Part shown: in pieces, positions 32,966-43,735 of the stretch
Numbering within the stretch: the first letter of the stretch is position 1
How the letters are laid out: each line of letters starts with the position of its first letter
From: Tethya wilhelma
Taxonomy: Eukaryota > Porifera > Demospongiae > Tethyida > Tethyidae
Length of the DNA: 64,000 nt
Assembly: GCA_964030475.1 (NCBI GenBank)
Contig: CAXIPT010000081.1
Location: 3,537-67,536, forward strand
Direction of reading: 5' to 3'
Made by a program: the position numbers and the translations under genes
The notes under the pieces: generated by a model
The model's database searches: none
Seen by the model: only the letters and a program-made list of their open reading frames with translations
What the model was told of the DNA's origin: nothing

Positions 32966-35898
32966 ATACTGTCTTCTCCAAAGGTTGTGTTTCCACACAG
33001 TGGCTGGAGATTCTTTCCAGCTACTCAAATGTTCATGTATAGCAGCCAAACAGCAAAGAGCAAGACTTGATGCTTACCCACTCACCCTGACAGAAGAAAT
33101 GGAGGCCATTGTTGCTCAAGAAGAAAATGAGTATTGCATTCATGCATATGCTGCTAACATCCTTTTTGAAGGAGATGAACAAACGAACAGTGATGATGAC
33201 ACAAGTGAGGAGCAAGATGAAATGACTGTAGATTTTTTCTCTCGATCCCCCCCTAGTTGCTGTGTTTGATGGTGACTCATATGGTCTCATTGGGTACAAA
33301 CGTACATCCAAGCTTCAGTGTCTACTTTGTGATCACCGTTGTCAGCATGTCCACCTTTTTAGCGATTGGTGCAACACGAATGATGTCCATCTGGACAAAG
33401 ATGAGCCTTTACAAGAAGAACCGAACTTTGAATGTGTATCTTCAATATCCATTCCTTACCCGCTCCCACCTCACCTACGAAGCTTACATGACAAGCATGA
33501 GTCTGGAGGCCTGGAGTTTCCTCTGCAGCTGGTTCCATCTTTCTCAGGCACACTTAAGTGCTCACATGGCCATGAGTTTAATCCTGCTGATCCTGTACAG
33601 AACTGCTGGATAGTCAAAAAAGGAGCTATAATTCACAAGGAGGCAGTGACCATTCAAGATGAAGTACGTACTGTCTACTATCGACCATCGCTGGGAGAAT
33701 GCAACTGCAAGCAATATTATGATGGCCAGGAAGATTTGCTCTTGAATCTTGACAATAGACATCTTTTCTACTATGGCTTTTTATTCCAGTATTTGCATTT
33801 GATGTTGGAGGGGAAAAACCCACTAATAGCCTTTCTCAGAGCATCTACCCGTTCTTTTTCATCACAAAGCCAAACCAAGCCAGTTTCAATCAAATTGCTT
33901 CGACAAGCATGGAATGCTTTTGCTAGACTTCTGGATATTGACTTTTCCCAGACCTTTAGCTGTCCATTATGTGGACCATCACCAACAACTGTTGTTTGTG
34001 ATGGAACTCTTCTTGGTTTTCGTAGAGATTTGATGGAGACATTGGATAGTAATACTTCCACACCTTCTGCAGTCCAACCTGTTCATGGAAGCTATCACAC
34101 TGACTGAGTTATGCTGAAGAGTAGGAAAAGCAGAGAGCTTCTCTTAAAGTACTCTGGCTACACTCGTGACAGAAAGTGCTTGCGTGCTCCAAAGAGCCTC
34201 ACAGTATCTGAGTTTAAGCAGCTTCAGTCACTCCTTAAGAAGGAAAATGTCCTATCCTTGGCCAGAGTGATCAATCGTCTTAAGTCAGAAAATCACCAAA
34301 GGCGAAGCCCCAGCCATACCGTGAACTATTTTACGAACTATCACTAAACTCCCCTATTTGTGGTCTATTGCAAGTAGCAGGTGATGAAGAGGCAATCAAG
34401 GTAGTCCAATTGATAGCATCTGGAGTTGATGTTCGTCGTGCCCCGTACAAGTGTGAGTTGAAGCTATTCTAAGACAAAGCACCACCTCTTTTCTTCTCAA
34501 GTTGCCATTCAGTGAACCTGTAGCAGAAGACGTGTGCGATCTTGTTGACGAGCTTTGTAGCCTACTTTTAATCCCATTTAATAGTGGGTGTCAAACCTTT
34601 CCCTCTCCACTACCAGATGACAAGTTAGCTTATTTTCTTAATCTTCCAGTTGTCTGTGGTACACGAACTTACTTTGCTGATCAGCACACACGTCATCCAC
34701 TGGAAGATCAAGATGCTTGCCGTAAATACTCATCACGACATCCAACTCTTACTCCGGGAATCTTTACCGTCTACTGTCCCCATGGTATTTGCTTTGAATT
34801 TGAAGCAATGAGGTCAAATGAATCACCAACTCTGGCAAGTTAAGGACCGGCTCCCTAATTAAGGAAGAAAATTATTCGAACTAAGAATATCTTTATCATT
34901 TAACATGCTCTCACCATGGTAACGCATGTGAATGATGCTCCGAACATCCTTAATGATTTCCCCTGGTTACCAGAGTCACATGACCAATCTCAATATGAAT
35001 ATTCATGAAAATATCTTCAATTAAAATTCCGGAAATGATATGCAGTTGCCATGGCAACCCAAAATTTTATGTGAAATCTTGTGTTATAGTACTATATTTT
35101 TATTCATTAATATCTTGGATATCATGTTGCCATGGAGAGATATGCAGCACTTTCCATTTAATGCACACCAAAATTTACTGACATGTCCTACTTCTTCAAG
35201 CTGTAGCTCTCCATGGCAACATGATATCCCGGATATTAATGAATAATTATAAAGTACTATAACACAAGATTCAGTGAAAAAATTTGGGTTGCCATGGCAA
35301 CTGCATATCATTTCCGGGATTTTAATTGAAGATATTTTCATGAATATTCATAATGAGGTTGGTCATGTGACTCTGGTAACCAGGGGAAATCATTAAGGAT
35401 GTTCAGAGCATCATTAACATGCATTACCATGGTGAGAGCATGTTAAATGATAAAGATATTCTTAGTTCGAATAATTTTTTCCTTAATTAGGGAGCCGGTC
35501 CTTAACTTGCCAGAGAAAGCACCCGTTTGAAATCTTTTTAACTCGATTCGAAACTCCACCAAATGTCATCATATATGACAATAGCTGCAAGCTACATCAG
35601 TATATTCTTAACCGTGAGCCATCACACTTTAAGAACACTTGCTTTTTTGTAGACAGGTTCCATTGGAGAGGACATGTGGGATGTTCTAGTGGTTACTCTC
35701 TTGACAAGTATACTACTCGTGGAATTTGTAGTATAAATTCACAAGTGAATGAACAGACAAATGCTGGGTTGCAACGAATCAAAGGTCAAATAGCTTACAT
35801 GAAACCTGATAACTTTATGTTTTATGTGAAACTCTTTCTTGGGATTACAAATTTAGACAAGATAGCTAAAATAAACTTAGAAAACTATCATTGTAATT
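32475..35898 (+). pseudogene. KDZ-type transposase gene with CxC cysteine clusters, broken
   Basis: Exons 32475-32618 (MASRKKGVQLKSYSHSAVKS), 32683-32808 and 32965 onward splice in phase 0; the intron before 32965 ends in a (CA)n tract. The main exon holds FDGDSYGLIGYKRTSKLQCL and CLLCDHRCQHVHLFSDWC, then CSHGHEF, SLGECNCKQYYDG, DFSQTFSCPLCGPSPTTVVC and CDGTLLGFRR: paired-Cys clusters (CxC5/CxC6 type) that accompany KDZ transposases. After these come TPGIFTVYCPHGICFEFEAM and, beyond an insertion, NVIIYDNSCKLHQYILNREP, FFVDRFHWRGHVGCSSGYS and NSQVNEQTNAGLQRIKGQ, the KDZ C-terminal block. Damage: frame slips near 33040, 33250 (C7 run) and 34300, a TGA at 34105-34107, and a 686-bp palindrome at 34830-35515. 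Family known to cut and paste DNA in fungi and animals. Confidence 0.82.
34830..35515. mobile_element. 686-bp near-perfect foldback element inserted in the KDZ gene
   Basis: The first half (ctctggcaagttaaggaccg, gctccctaattaagg, taacatgctctcaccatgg, gttgccatggcaac, tctccatggcaacatgat-type blocks) is repeated in reverse in the second half to cggtccttaacttgccagag. Almost the whole length can pair. It splits NESPT from KHPFEIF of the transposase. No ORF. The ttaaggaccgg edge resembles the attaaggactgg edge of the element at 40201. Confidence 0.88.
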
Positions 35899-35999
35899 AA
35901 ATTATACTTTTCCACATAACTGCACAATTCCTCCCATAGCTACATGTACATGTTAACTTCACAAATTTTTTGTGTGTGTGAATAATTGTAAATAATTAT

Positions 36000-36540
36000 A
36001 AACATCCGATAATGGACTTTTATTGTATCCGCCCGAAGCATCTAACTTTGGATGATTACTATAACTGGTAAAAAACATCCAAAAAGTGCAGGTATATAAC
36101 ATCTGACAAAGCAATCCAAAAAGTAATGATCATAATCATCCAACTATGGGTGATTACTATAACTGGTAAAATCAATCCAAAAAGTGATGATCATAATCAT
36201 CTAACTTTGGATGATTACTATAACTGGTAAAATCAATCCAAAAAGTGATGATCATAATCATCCAACTATGGGTGTTTACTTTAACTGGTAAAAAACATCC
36301 AAAAACTGAACTTCAGAAACATCAGACATTGGATGATTATTGCAGCTGTCCAAAAAGTGAACACCATCATCATCCAGATTTGGATGCTAATTCATACTTC
36401 CAAATGTGGATGGTCAAATGCTTCCAAATGTGGATGACAATAGGTACATCAGTCACTATAGAGGAAAAACTGAATAATAATCATCCAAATATGGATGATA
36501 TTGGTTGTGGTTAGATAATCATCCAATAATGGATCATTCT
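36000..36540. repeat. KDZ subterminal repeat array (61-bp unit plus ATCCAAATATGGATGAT palindromes)
   Basis: Unit catccaactatgggtgatta ctataactggtaaaatcaat ccaaaaagtgatgatcataa repeats every 61 bases at 36137, 36198 and 36259 with a longer variant before. The array goes on as many scattered catccaaatatggatgat-like short palindromes to about 36535. Position just after the transposase stop suggests transposase binding sites near the element end. An almost identical array follows the detached tail at 20.6-20.97 kb. Confidence 0.75.
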
Positions 36541-36682
36541 ATATGGAAACTTTCATCCATTTTTGGAGTTGGACTATACCTGCAAAATGACATGGGGTGC
36601 TTGTTGTAGCAGGCTAAGCAATCTGTCTGCTTTGTAGTCTCAAACCATCTAATTATTGGCATAATTTTGTGTAATTTTAGTG

Positions 36683-37746
36683 TACATAACCAATTTTGGA
36701 AAACCGACCAGATGTAGTAAAACTTTATTTGTAGTAATCGGCGATTGTAGTGTAATTCGCGAGGCGCGTGCGAAATTAATTTTTTTGCACCAATGGGGAG
36801 GTGCACACCTTGGCGAGCTACAGACGTGATTTTACAGGTGGGGCTGCTTCTATTGCTGAGATATAAGCGTTTGAGTGCAGCTATGTCAGCCATGGCTAGC
36901 TTCTCTCCCGTTAGTACACGGGATGCGTTGCCATGTTCATTAATAAATTATTCTGATAAGTACATGATGCAGCTGCTGCTGTGCATCTCATTATAATCTT
37001 GCATATTTTATGTGCAACAAAAAACAATGCATTGTTCATGAACTAAACACTTCTAGCAGAAAGAAATCTCTTCCAGATGATCAGAAGATGGCCCACAGTG
37101 TTGCAGAATCGCTGGGCTATGCCAGGAGCTGTTTATCTGTGCATAATAATGAATGAACGTATTGTATATTGTGAATAATAAGTTTGCAATGAAATTTGGG
37201 GGGGAAAGAATTATTATGGGCAATAAGTATTAGCTAAACTGTTTCCTACGGTTAGAATAGCTATAGATGCATGCATTAATATTGGGCGCTTATTTCTGCG
37301 CCATTTATAGCTTAGTTACTCTAGTTACAGCCCACCCACTACATTATTCTACTTAGTAGACTTACTTACCTCCTTGGTGAATCCTCCTGGAAGGCTCCCT
37401 GGTTTCTGTGTCTTTATAAAGGCTCATAAAGTAAGTTTTAACTAGCGCTTCAACTAACTTCATGCATATTCTGATACCACACTAAAATTGTACCACAAAC
37501 ATAAATTGTTTGTAACACTGATAGTATATGGAGTTTGTGTACTCGTGCTTAGCAACGTATTCGCTCACGATTTTAGCAAGTAAAATTGGAATGAACGGTC
37601 GGTATATTTGAGCTCATATCTCCAAAACTATAGAGCCTAGCCGCTTCAAATTTTGAAAAAAGCTAGCTGCAATGACGTAGATTATAATGTCTCAAAATTC
37701 GCATATTACTACATCTGGTCGGTTTTCCAAAATTCGGTCACATATG
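36683..37746 (+). mobile_element. ~1.06-kb TIR transposon, full copy
   Basis: Left end taaccaattttggaaaaccg accagatgtagtaa and right end ttactacatctggtcggttt tccaaaattcggtca are inverted. The same left part occurs at 7488-7781. Inside is a short coding-like stretch (KSLPDDQKMAHSVAESLGYA at about 37060-37130) but no transposase, so it is non-autonomous. Confidence 0.82.
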
Positions 37747-37831
37747 TATGTGCTTAATCTTTATTTCTTTACCTTAGGACACATGACAGACAACTAACTG
37801 AGCCACACAGACAGAGTCTGAACTGGCTGAT

Positions 37832-38362
37832 CTAGTAGCTCATGACAAACGGCACACTGTACATCACTGGAAGTAAAGGGGGTATGTGGTAGTCTGGTCT
37901 CCTCTCCAAGTTAGTGGGAAGGAATGAAGGTGGAGAAGCTTTCTGTACATTTACCACTCCAATCTGGAAGTCGTTAGATGTAGGTCGTCCTCTTCCTTTC
38001 CTGTGTTTGCTTGGTCTCCCTCCTCTGCTCCTTTTGTCCACTATCTCACACACTTTACAGCCTCCCTCAATATGCTCAGACCACTCCATAGGCTCCACAG
38101 AATGTATGTACACTCTCCCATCAGTAGTTGCTTTGTTATGCCGTAAAACTATGGCATGGTAACGCTTACAAAAGTGTTTTGGGTGAGTATTTTCACTGTC
38201 TTTGCTTATGTCAATGTTAAATACAGATTTAAGTGAACTCATGTGATCTACACAGGGTCTTATTTGCTTCACACATCCTCCACATATCCTGCAAAGACTC
38301 TGGATTTGTTCAATGTGATCCATCATGGGCAGAATCTGGGCAATATTAGTTGAAATATTCAT
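37832..38362 (-). CDS. RAG1 N-terminal zinc-region-like protein (176 aa)
   Basis: A single open frame starts MNISTNIAQILPMMDHIEQI. The core follows the order of the N-terminal zinc/basic region of jawed-vertebrate RAG1: LCRICGG, then SVFNIDISKD, THPKHFCKRYHAIV, VYIHSVEPMEWSEHIEGG, CKVCEIV, then the basic stretch SRGGRPSKHRKGRGRPTSN, which contains two AT-hook-like GRP motifs. RAG1 has LCRICG, a VFRID strand, HPxxFCxxC, MEWHxH and CxIC in the same order. No RAG1 catalytic core is present, and after the basic part the protein ends in a Pro-rich tail (PPLLPVMYSVPF). One zinc ligand looks lost: FCKRY where FCxxC is expected. N-RAG1-like proteins are known from some invertebrate transposons. It lies between mobile elements, so cargo or a domesticated gene are both possible. 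Confidence 0.7.
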   Translation of the reverse strand: MNISTNIAQILPMMDHIEQIQSLCRICGGCVKQIRPCVDHMSSLKSVFNIDISKDSENTHPKHFCKRYHAIVLRHNKATTDGRVYIHSVEPMEWSEHIEGGCKVCEIVDKRSRGGRPSKHRKGRGRPTSNDFQIGVVNVQKASPPSFLPTNLERRPDYHIPPLLPVMYSVPFVMSY

Positions 38363-39396
38363 GTTTTTTAATAGTCTGTATTTTCTTGAGAAAAATAAGT
38401 GCTAACAGTTTTTATTACTAACTGTACTTTTTGATCACTTATCTAAATGATGCAAATGTCTTAGCTAAGTAGAAAACTTCTGGAAACTAGATGTGGTGAG
38501 TTTTGTCAATATCTGTTTGCTACTTGAATGGAAGCTGAGCAGCTGCACTGCATGCGCAGTAGTTTATATTAGTGCATTTCACTGCGCAGGCTGTTTGAGG
38601 TTGTCAGGGAGACTGTTATGGTCATGATTGGAATGTTATTTTAACCCATAAGAGCGCCTAAGTGTGCAAAGTGAACCTGGAAACCACTGACAAGTTAATT
38701 AGCTCACGTTGCCAGGATATTTGCATATTAATTATGATACCGGAAATGTTCTTATTATACGCCAAATTTCCCTCTGAAACACCCGTGTCATGTAACCGAT
38801 GGAGATTACATCACCATGTCCAGCAGCAAAACACACAAAAAAATTGAAAAATGAAAAGAATAAAGTAAATTGGTCATCTGGTATCAGCAAGTCGCTCTCA
38901 AACCATTAGCAAACTTAGTCATTTGTAGACATGCTCTGTCACAACTAGTGCCGTACATTCGATAGACAGCTGCTAACACAGAGACGCCGGAAAACAAACT
39001 ATGCATATATCCTTAAAATGAGTAGTCTAGTATAACACTAACTATGCGTGACGGCAGACAGGTAACCGTCTCCGGTTAGTATTTACACTTCAGAATGGTT
39101 TTGTTATTCATCACATCAATCTTGTTTGGCTTCATCCTAATATGGCTTTACCACACCCACTTAATAACCAAGCAGGTTAATTAAACTCATCTCGATAGAA
39201 CTGCTGTAAAGCAAGACTGTATAATCCCTATCCCTCAACACAGGCAGTAGTTTATAAATATTCACAGACCTCTCAAGTCTCATGCCTTAGGCGTGAGTCT
39301 CATGATTTAGTAAGTAATCTCACGCTTTCATGCCAAATAGTCTTCAATCTCACGTTTAAAGTGAGCTGTAATCAGCTTCTGTTAGCTTCTTTTCCT
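38363..39396. other. Upstream region of the RAG1-N-like gene, no gene recognised
   Basis: AT-rich; presumably holds that gene's promoter. A tgcatgcgcagtagtttata stretch near 38550 and a second tgcgcagg at 38583 form a small CG-containing patch. The short frame at 38662-38847 has no recognisable domain. Confidence 0.4.
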
Positions 39397-40228
39397 TGTT
39401 CCCAGTACGGTAGTACTTGATGGCCCATTAGCGCAATACAAATATTCACGCGAATAACTCCTGATTGCTTGGCACTAAAAGGCTTCTTAAGCTACTATTT
39501 AGCCTTTTCTCTTTCCATTGAGCCTAAAACATAGCCTAAAACCATCGCTAATGTAACAAATTGCCAAACCTCCAAATTTTTCCATCTTCTTCTATCTTGG
39601 AACGACATTTCTCAAAGACCACTCACTTTCAGAAGTTGATTCTTGAACGAGTAAACTTGGTTTCTTTGTCTTCACGTGCTTTTTGTATCGGTTATTCGTC
39701 TCTCTAGCTGAGTCGCTAGATACAAGACAAAAAGCGCCTTCTCCGTATGGCAGCCATTCATTTCTATACTCATTAATAATTCATTAGCTATCAAGTTGAC
39801 GACCCTTTTCCAATTAGATAAGTGTGCATTATTTGGAATCCGAATACCCTTCTGGCTGTGCTGAAGTCTCTGTAACCAGTTACCTTTCAGTCTTAAATAT
39901 TTAGGTAAATAGACTACTTTGTTACATAGCTGTTATTATAAGAAGATGAGCAAAGCAAGTAAGTTTTGTAAGACACAGCTTCAGTCTCCTCTTGTGATGC
40001 TCAGGCACCGTGACTTTTATACTGAGAGCATAGATTATATAATATAAGCTATAATATCCATGCTGATAGTGTACAAGTAACTACCATTATTAACTATGCT
40101 GTAGAATAATGAAAAAATGAGAACAAGTAAAAAAAAAAACATTGGAAAACATAGGAATGGCCAAATCTTAAAAAAAAAGCAAACAAGATAGAATGGCTCT
40201 GGGGCATTAAGGACTGGGTCGGCTTAGA

Positions 40229-40850
40229 TTAAGGGTGGTCGGTCATGACAACCGCGCATTAGTATGCATGAGCTTGTTAGTGAACATGACCACTACATGT
40301 AATGATATTCATACTTCATGAATATTACTACTCTAGTACTGAGTGACTGGGAGCAGCCATAGTAAGTGAGTTTATTCATGAGATCAGCTCAAAACTTGCA
40401 TAATTTCAAACTCCTTTGACACTGAGCATCAGAATGGGACCTTACTTTGCACACAATCTACATGTGGGCAGATCTTGACTGTAACAGAGAGTTTTTCCCA
40501 ATTTTGAAGCTAGAACAGATTTTCTGTGAGGTCATGATATGGAAATTTAAACTTGCAAGCTTGCAATTTGTAAAATCTCTCTGTTAATGTCTTGGCATTG
40601 ATGAGAAATGGTCCCTGACAAATTTTGGGGAAGTTTGGACGAAGCATGCAGAACTAGTTCGAGATTATATGCCAAAACTGTTTGCTGCTGTATCTGGGCT
40701 ATACTTGATGCACCACTTGTATTTTTGTATATGCAAGCTATATACACCAGGTAGGTCAAGCACCAAGTTATTGCATCAAATTATCTTCAGTAGTTTAGTA
40801 GATACGCCCCTTAGCAACGGAAGTGCGTGGGCGTGACCGACCACCCTTAA
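40229..40850. mobile_element. TTAA-bounded 622-bp MITE nested inside the 40201 element
   Basis: Ends ttaagggtggtcggtca and tgaccgaccacccttaa are perfect 17-base inverted repeats, beginning and ending in TTAA as expected for piggyBac- or Kolobok-type targets. No ORF of note; the inner frame on the minus strand near 40650 is unrecognised. Confidence 0.75.
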
Positions 40851-41039
40851 GAGCAAAAAGTGCTAATTCAAAATTTAATAACATAATTTTACCTTATCAT
40901 AAAGACATGATTTCACAATTATACAATAATTTGGTCCTAATTTAACACATTAAAAAAATTGTATAGCCACAAAAATGAATATTCATTGTTTTAACGAAGT
41001 ATTAAGTCAACCCCTTATCTTATGAATAATTAATTATGT

Positions 41040-41327
41040 GCCATATATAGGCTGTTGCCATGGCAACCAAATTAGTTTTGTCATTATTGAAACATCATGA
41101 ACTTCATTTTCCATTGGTCAAGCTTTGAATATGTTGTTGTCATGGAGAGTTATTGCTGTTTTTGTCGTTTTTGGAGGTGTGCTTTATATGGAATTTAATA
41201 GAAAATAAATTATAACTCTCCATGGCAACAATATATTTAAAACTTGACTCATGGAAAATGAAGTCCATGATGTTGCTATTCAGAAAAAATTAATTTGGTT
41301 GCCATGGCAACAGCCTATATATATGGC
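41040..41327. repeat. Internal foldback with gttgccatggcaac cores
   Basis: gccatatataggctgttgcc atggcaacc pairs with ggttgccatggcaacagcct atatatatggc, and an inner pair (ctccatg / catggag) continues the hairpin. It shares the gttgccatggcaac and ctccatggcaaca blocks with the 34830-35515 foldback, so both derive from one family. Confidence 0.75.
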
Positions 41328-41625
41328 GCATAATATGTTAATTATATGAATATTAATTAGGTCACATGACCATTTTTTTTTTAATGTTAAGGACGATAAT
41401 AAGTTTCTTCAATTAGATTTTCATGATAATGAAAATAAATATTGAGGTGTTATTTCAATTTTGCATAAATTTTTACCTTAATTAGTTGTGTGTTTCGACC
41501 CAGTCCTTAATGCCCCTGAGGGCTGTCTGAGTGGGAAGAGAGTACTACATTCTGCCCACACAAGAATGATTCTGCACACACTCAGACAGCCATTCTATCT
41601 TGTTTGCTTTTTTTTACGATTACTG

Positions 41626-42480
41626 GGTACATAGGAATGGCACGGATGGCCCATTAGCGCAATACAAATATTCACACGAATAACTCTGCAAAAACTGAAC
41701 GCTTAGCACTAAAAGGCTTCTAAAGCTACTATTTAGCTCTTTCTCTTTCTAATAAGCCCAAAAACATGGCCTAAAAACATTGCTAAAGTAACAAACACAA
41801 ACATGCCCAACCTCCAAATTTCTCCATGCATCTTCTTCTTTGATTTCTACACTCATTCATAATTCATTAGCTTCAAATTGACGACCCTTTCCACACACAA
41901 AAGTGTGCGTTATTTGAAATTAAATGCACTGAAGTTGCCTGGAACAATTTTGTGATACCTGGTTGCTCTTCTTAACAGATGAATCAGGACATAACATATA
42001 GAAAGATCTTATGATACAGCTCCTGCCTCCAAATGACTGAGATGTGTTTCACTTCAGTATCAAGCAGGCTACACAACTTTCCAGCTCAGCAGCCACCGCC
42101 GCTGGCTCAGTGAATCTGGCTTGCCAAACTATTAGCTCAGTAGCTAGCTAGCTACACATACTGACTCAAATGTAATTTGTAGAAATATGAAAAAATGAGA
42201 ACAAACAAGTAAAAAAAAACATTGGAAATGTAATAAGACACAGGAATGGCTAAATCGTAAAAAGAGCGCAAACAAGATGGAATGGCTATTAGAGTGTGTA
42301 ACAAATACTTCCTGTGGGCAAAATGAGAGACTCAATAAGGAGATTCACAGTTAAATGCAACCCATACAGGAAGAATTCTGCACACACTCTAACAGCCATT
42401 CAATCTTGTTTGCGTTCTTTTTACGATTTAGCCATTCCTGTGTCTCATTACATTTCCAATGTTTTTTTTACTTGTGTCTC
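41626..42480 (-). repeat. Composite repeat (copy e), AAG module and foldback module with a replaced spacer
   Basis: Reversed right module at 41626-41935 (ggatggcccattagcgcaat, gcaaaaactgaacgcttagc) and a complete foldback at about 42195-42478 (aagtaaaaaaaaacattgg ... ccaatgttttttttacttgt). The 250 bases between differ from the spacer of other copies. Confidence 0.75.
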
Positions 42481-42904
42481 ATTACATTTCTAATGTTTCA
42501 CCCAATCCAATTTAGCACAAAAGCATGCTAAATTTCTTGGCGAGACCTTAGTTTTCCGGTATAGGTCATCAAAATTATAAAACCCTGGCAAATATACGCA
42601 GTAAAAATTACACAAAAACAAGCTAAGATTATGTGCACAACAGAGCTAGACATAATCTCACGCATTAATTGCTTAATTTCGGCCAATCTCACTCCTATCA
42701 GACAATTATATATTAAATAATCATAATTTTAAGCATATGATTCCATATGGTGCACACTCAAAAATTAAAAATGGACAAGAAGGGATCCGCATGCACACAA
42801 TTACTGTACTCAAGACATCAAAATAGCTGTCAAACAGACTTACAAAAGCTTATCAAGCAAACAATTATTATGCTAAAGTTTATGGTGGATTGCCCAGCCT
42901 ATCC

Positions 42905-43735
42905 CTAGTAAAAATCCTTATAAGAATCTTGCCTGTTCTTTCAAGCTATGGCAAGATGGTCTTGACAAGAATATTTATACAAGAATCTTGTATAGAATCA
43001 TTAAGACCCATGTTAGAATCTTAGCAAAAGCAATGAAAAAATATAATGAGATATTTCTTACAAGAATCCACCCAAGATTATAATATACTCTTATAAGAAT
43101 CTTGCAATGCAACGTGGCAAGATGTAGCCAGAAGTTCTGTCAAGAATCCTCCCAACATTGTGAAAAGAATCTTGCAATGTAATATGGCAAGATATAAGCC
43201 GAAATGTTTTGCAAGATTCTTCCCAAGATTTTAACATATTCTTATAAGAATCTTACAATACAATATGGCAAGATGTAGCCGGAAGTTCTGTCAAGAATCC
43301 TCCCAAGATTGTGAAAAGAATCTTGCAATGTAATATGGCAGGATATAAGCCGAAATATTTTGCAAGATTCTTCCCAAGATTTTAACATATTCTTATAAGA
43401 ATCTTACAATACAATATGGCAAGATGTAGCCGGAAGTTCTGTCAAGAATCTTCCCAAGATTGTGAAAAGAATCTTGCAATGTAATATGGCAGGATATAAG
43501 CCGAAATGTTTTGCAAGATTCTTCCCAAGATTTTAACATATTCTTATAAGAATCTTACAATACAATATGGCAAGATGTAGCCAGAAGTTCTGTCAAGAAT
43601 CCTCCCAAGATTCTGCAAAGAATTTTGCAATGTAATGATGGCAGGAAATACCTTTTATCTTTTGCAAGATTCTTCCCAAGTTTGTAACATATTCTTAGAA
43701 GAATCTTGAAGCAATGAAATATATTTAATGGTAAG
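42905..43735. repeat. Left subterminal array, 151-bp tandem unit
   Basis: A landmark (caatatggcaagatgtagcc or variant) occurs at 43110, 43261, 43412 and 43563, exactly 151 bases apart. Each unit includes caagaatcctcccaagattg, aaaagaatcttgcaatgtaa, gcaagattcttcccaagatt and ttataagaatcttacaa. Looser motif copies extend to the TIR. Confidence 0.92.

Larger units (their letters stand above)
40201..41516. mobile_element. 1.3-kb TIR element inserted in the composite repeat
   Basis: Termini ggggcattaaggactgggtc g and its complement cgacccagtccttaatgcccc match over 21 bases. Bases GGCT flank both sides, a possible short target duplication. It contains a second TIR element (40229-40850) and an internal palindrome (41040-41327). 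No coding capacity seen. Confidence 0.8.
39397..41625 (-). repeat. Composite repeat (copy d), reversed and split by an insertion
   Basis: Runs from the cccagtacggtagtac palindrome through the reversed AAG module (39397-39800), the spacer, and the foldback module, which is split at atagaatggct (40198) and resumes at ggctgtctgagtg (41521). Confidence 0.8.

Noticed and set aside
32834..33049. Minus-strand Cys/Val/Gly-rich frame
   Set aside because: It reads the (CA)n and CCCACACA intron of the KDZ gene in antisense.
36000..36540. 61-bp repeats considered as CRISPR or satellite
   Set aside because: Few copies, immediately 3' of a KDZ transposase and duplicated with it, so they belong to the element.
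42905..43735. Regular 151-bp repeats considered as a CRISPR array
   Set aside because: Units are contiguous tandem copies without unique spacers, lie inside a eukaryotic transposon, and no cas genes are present.
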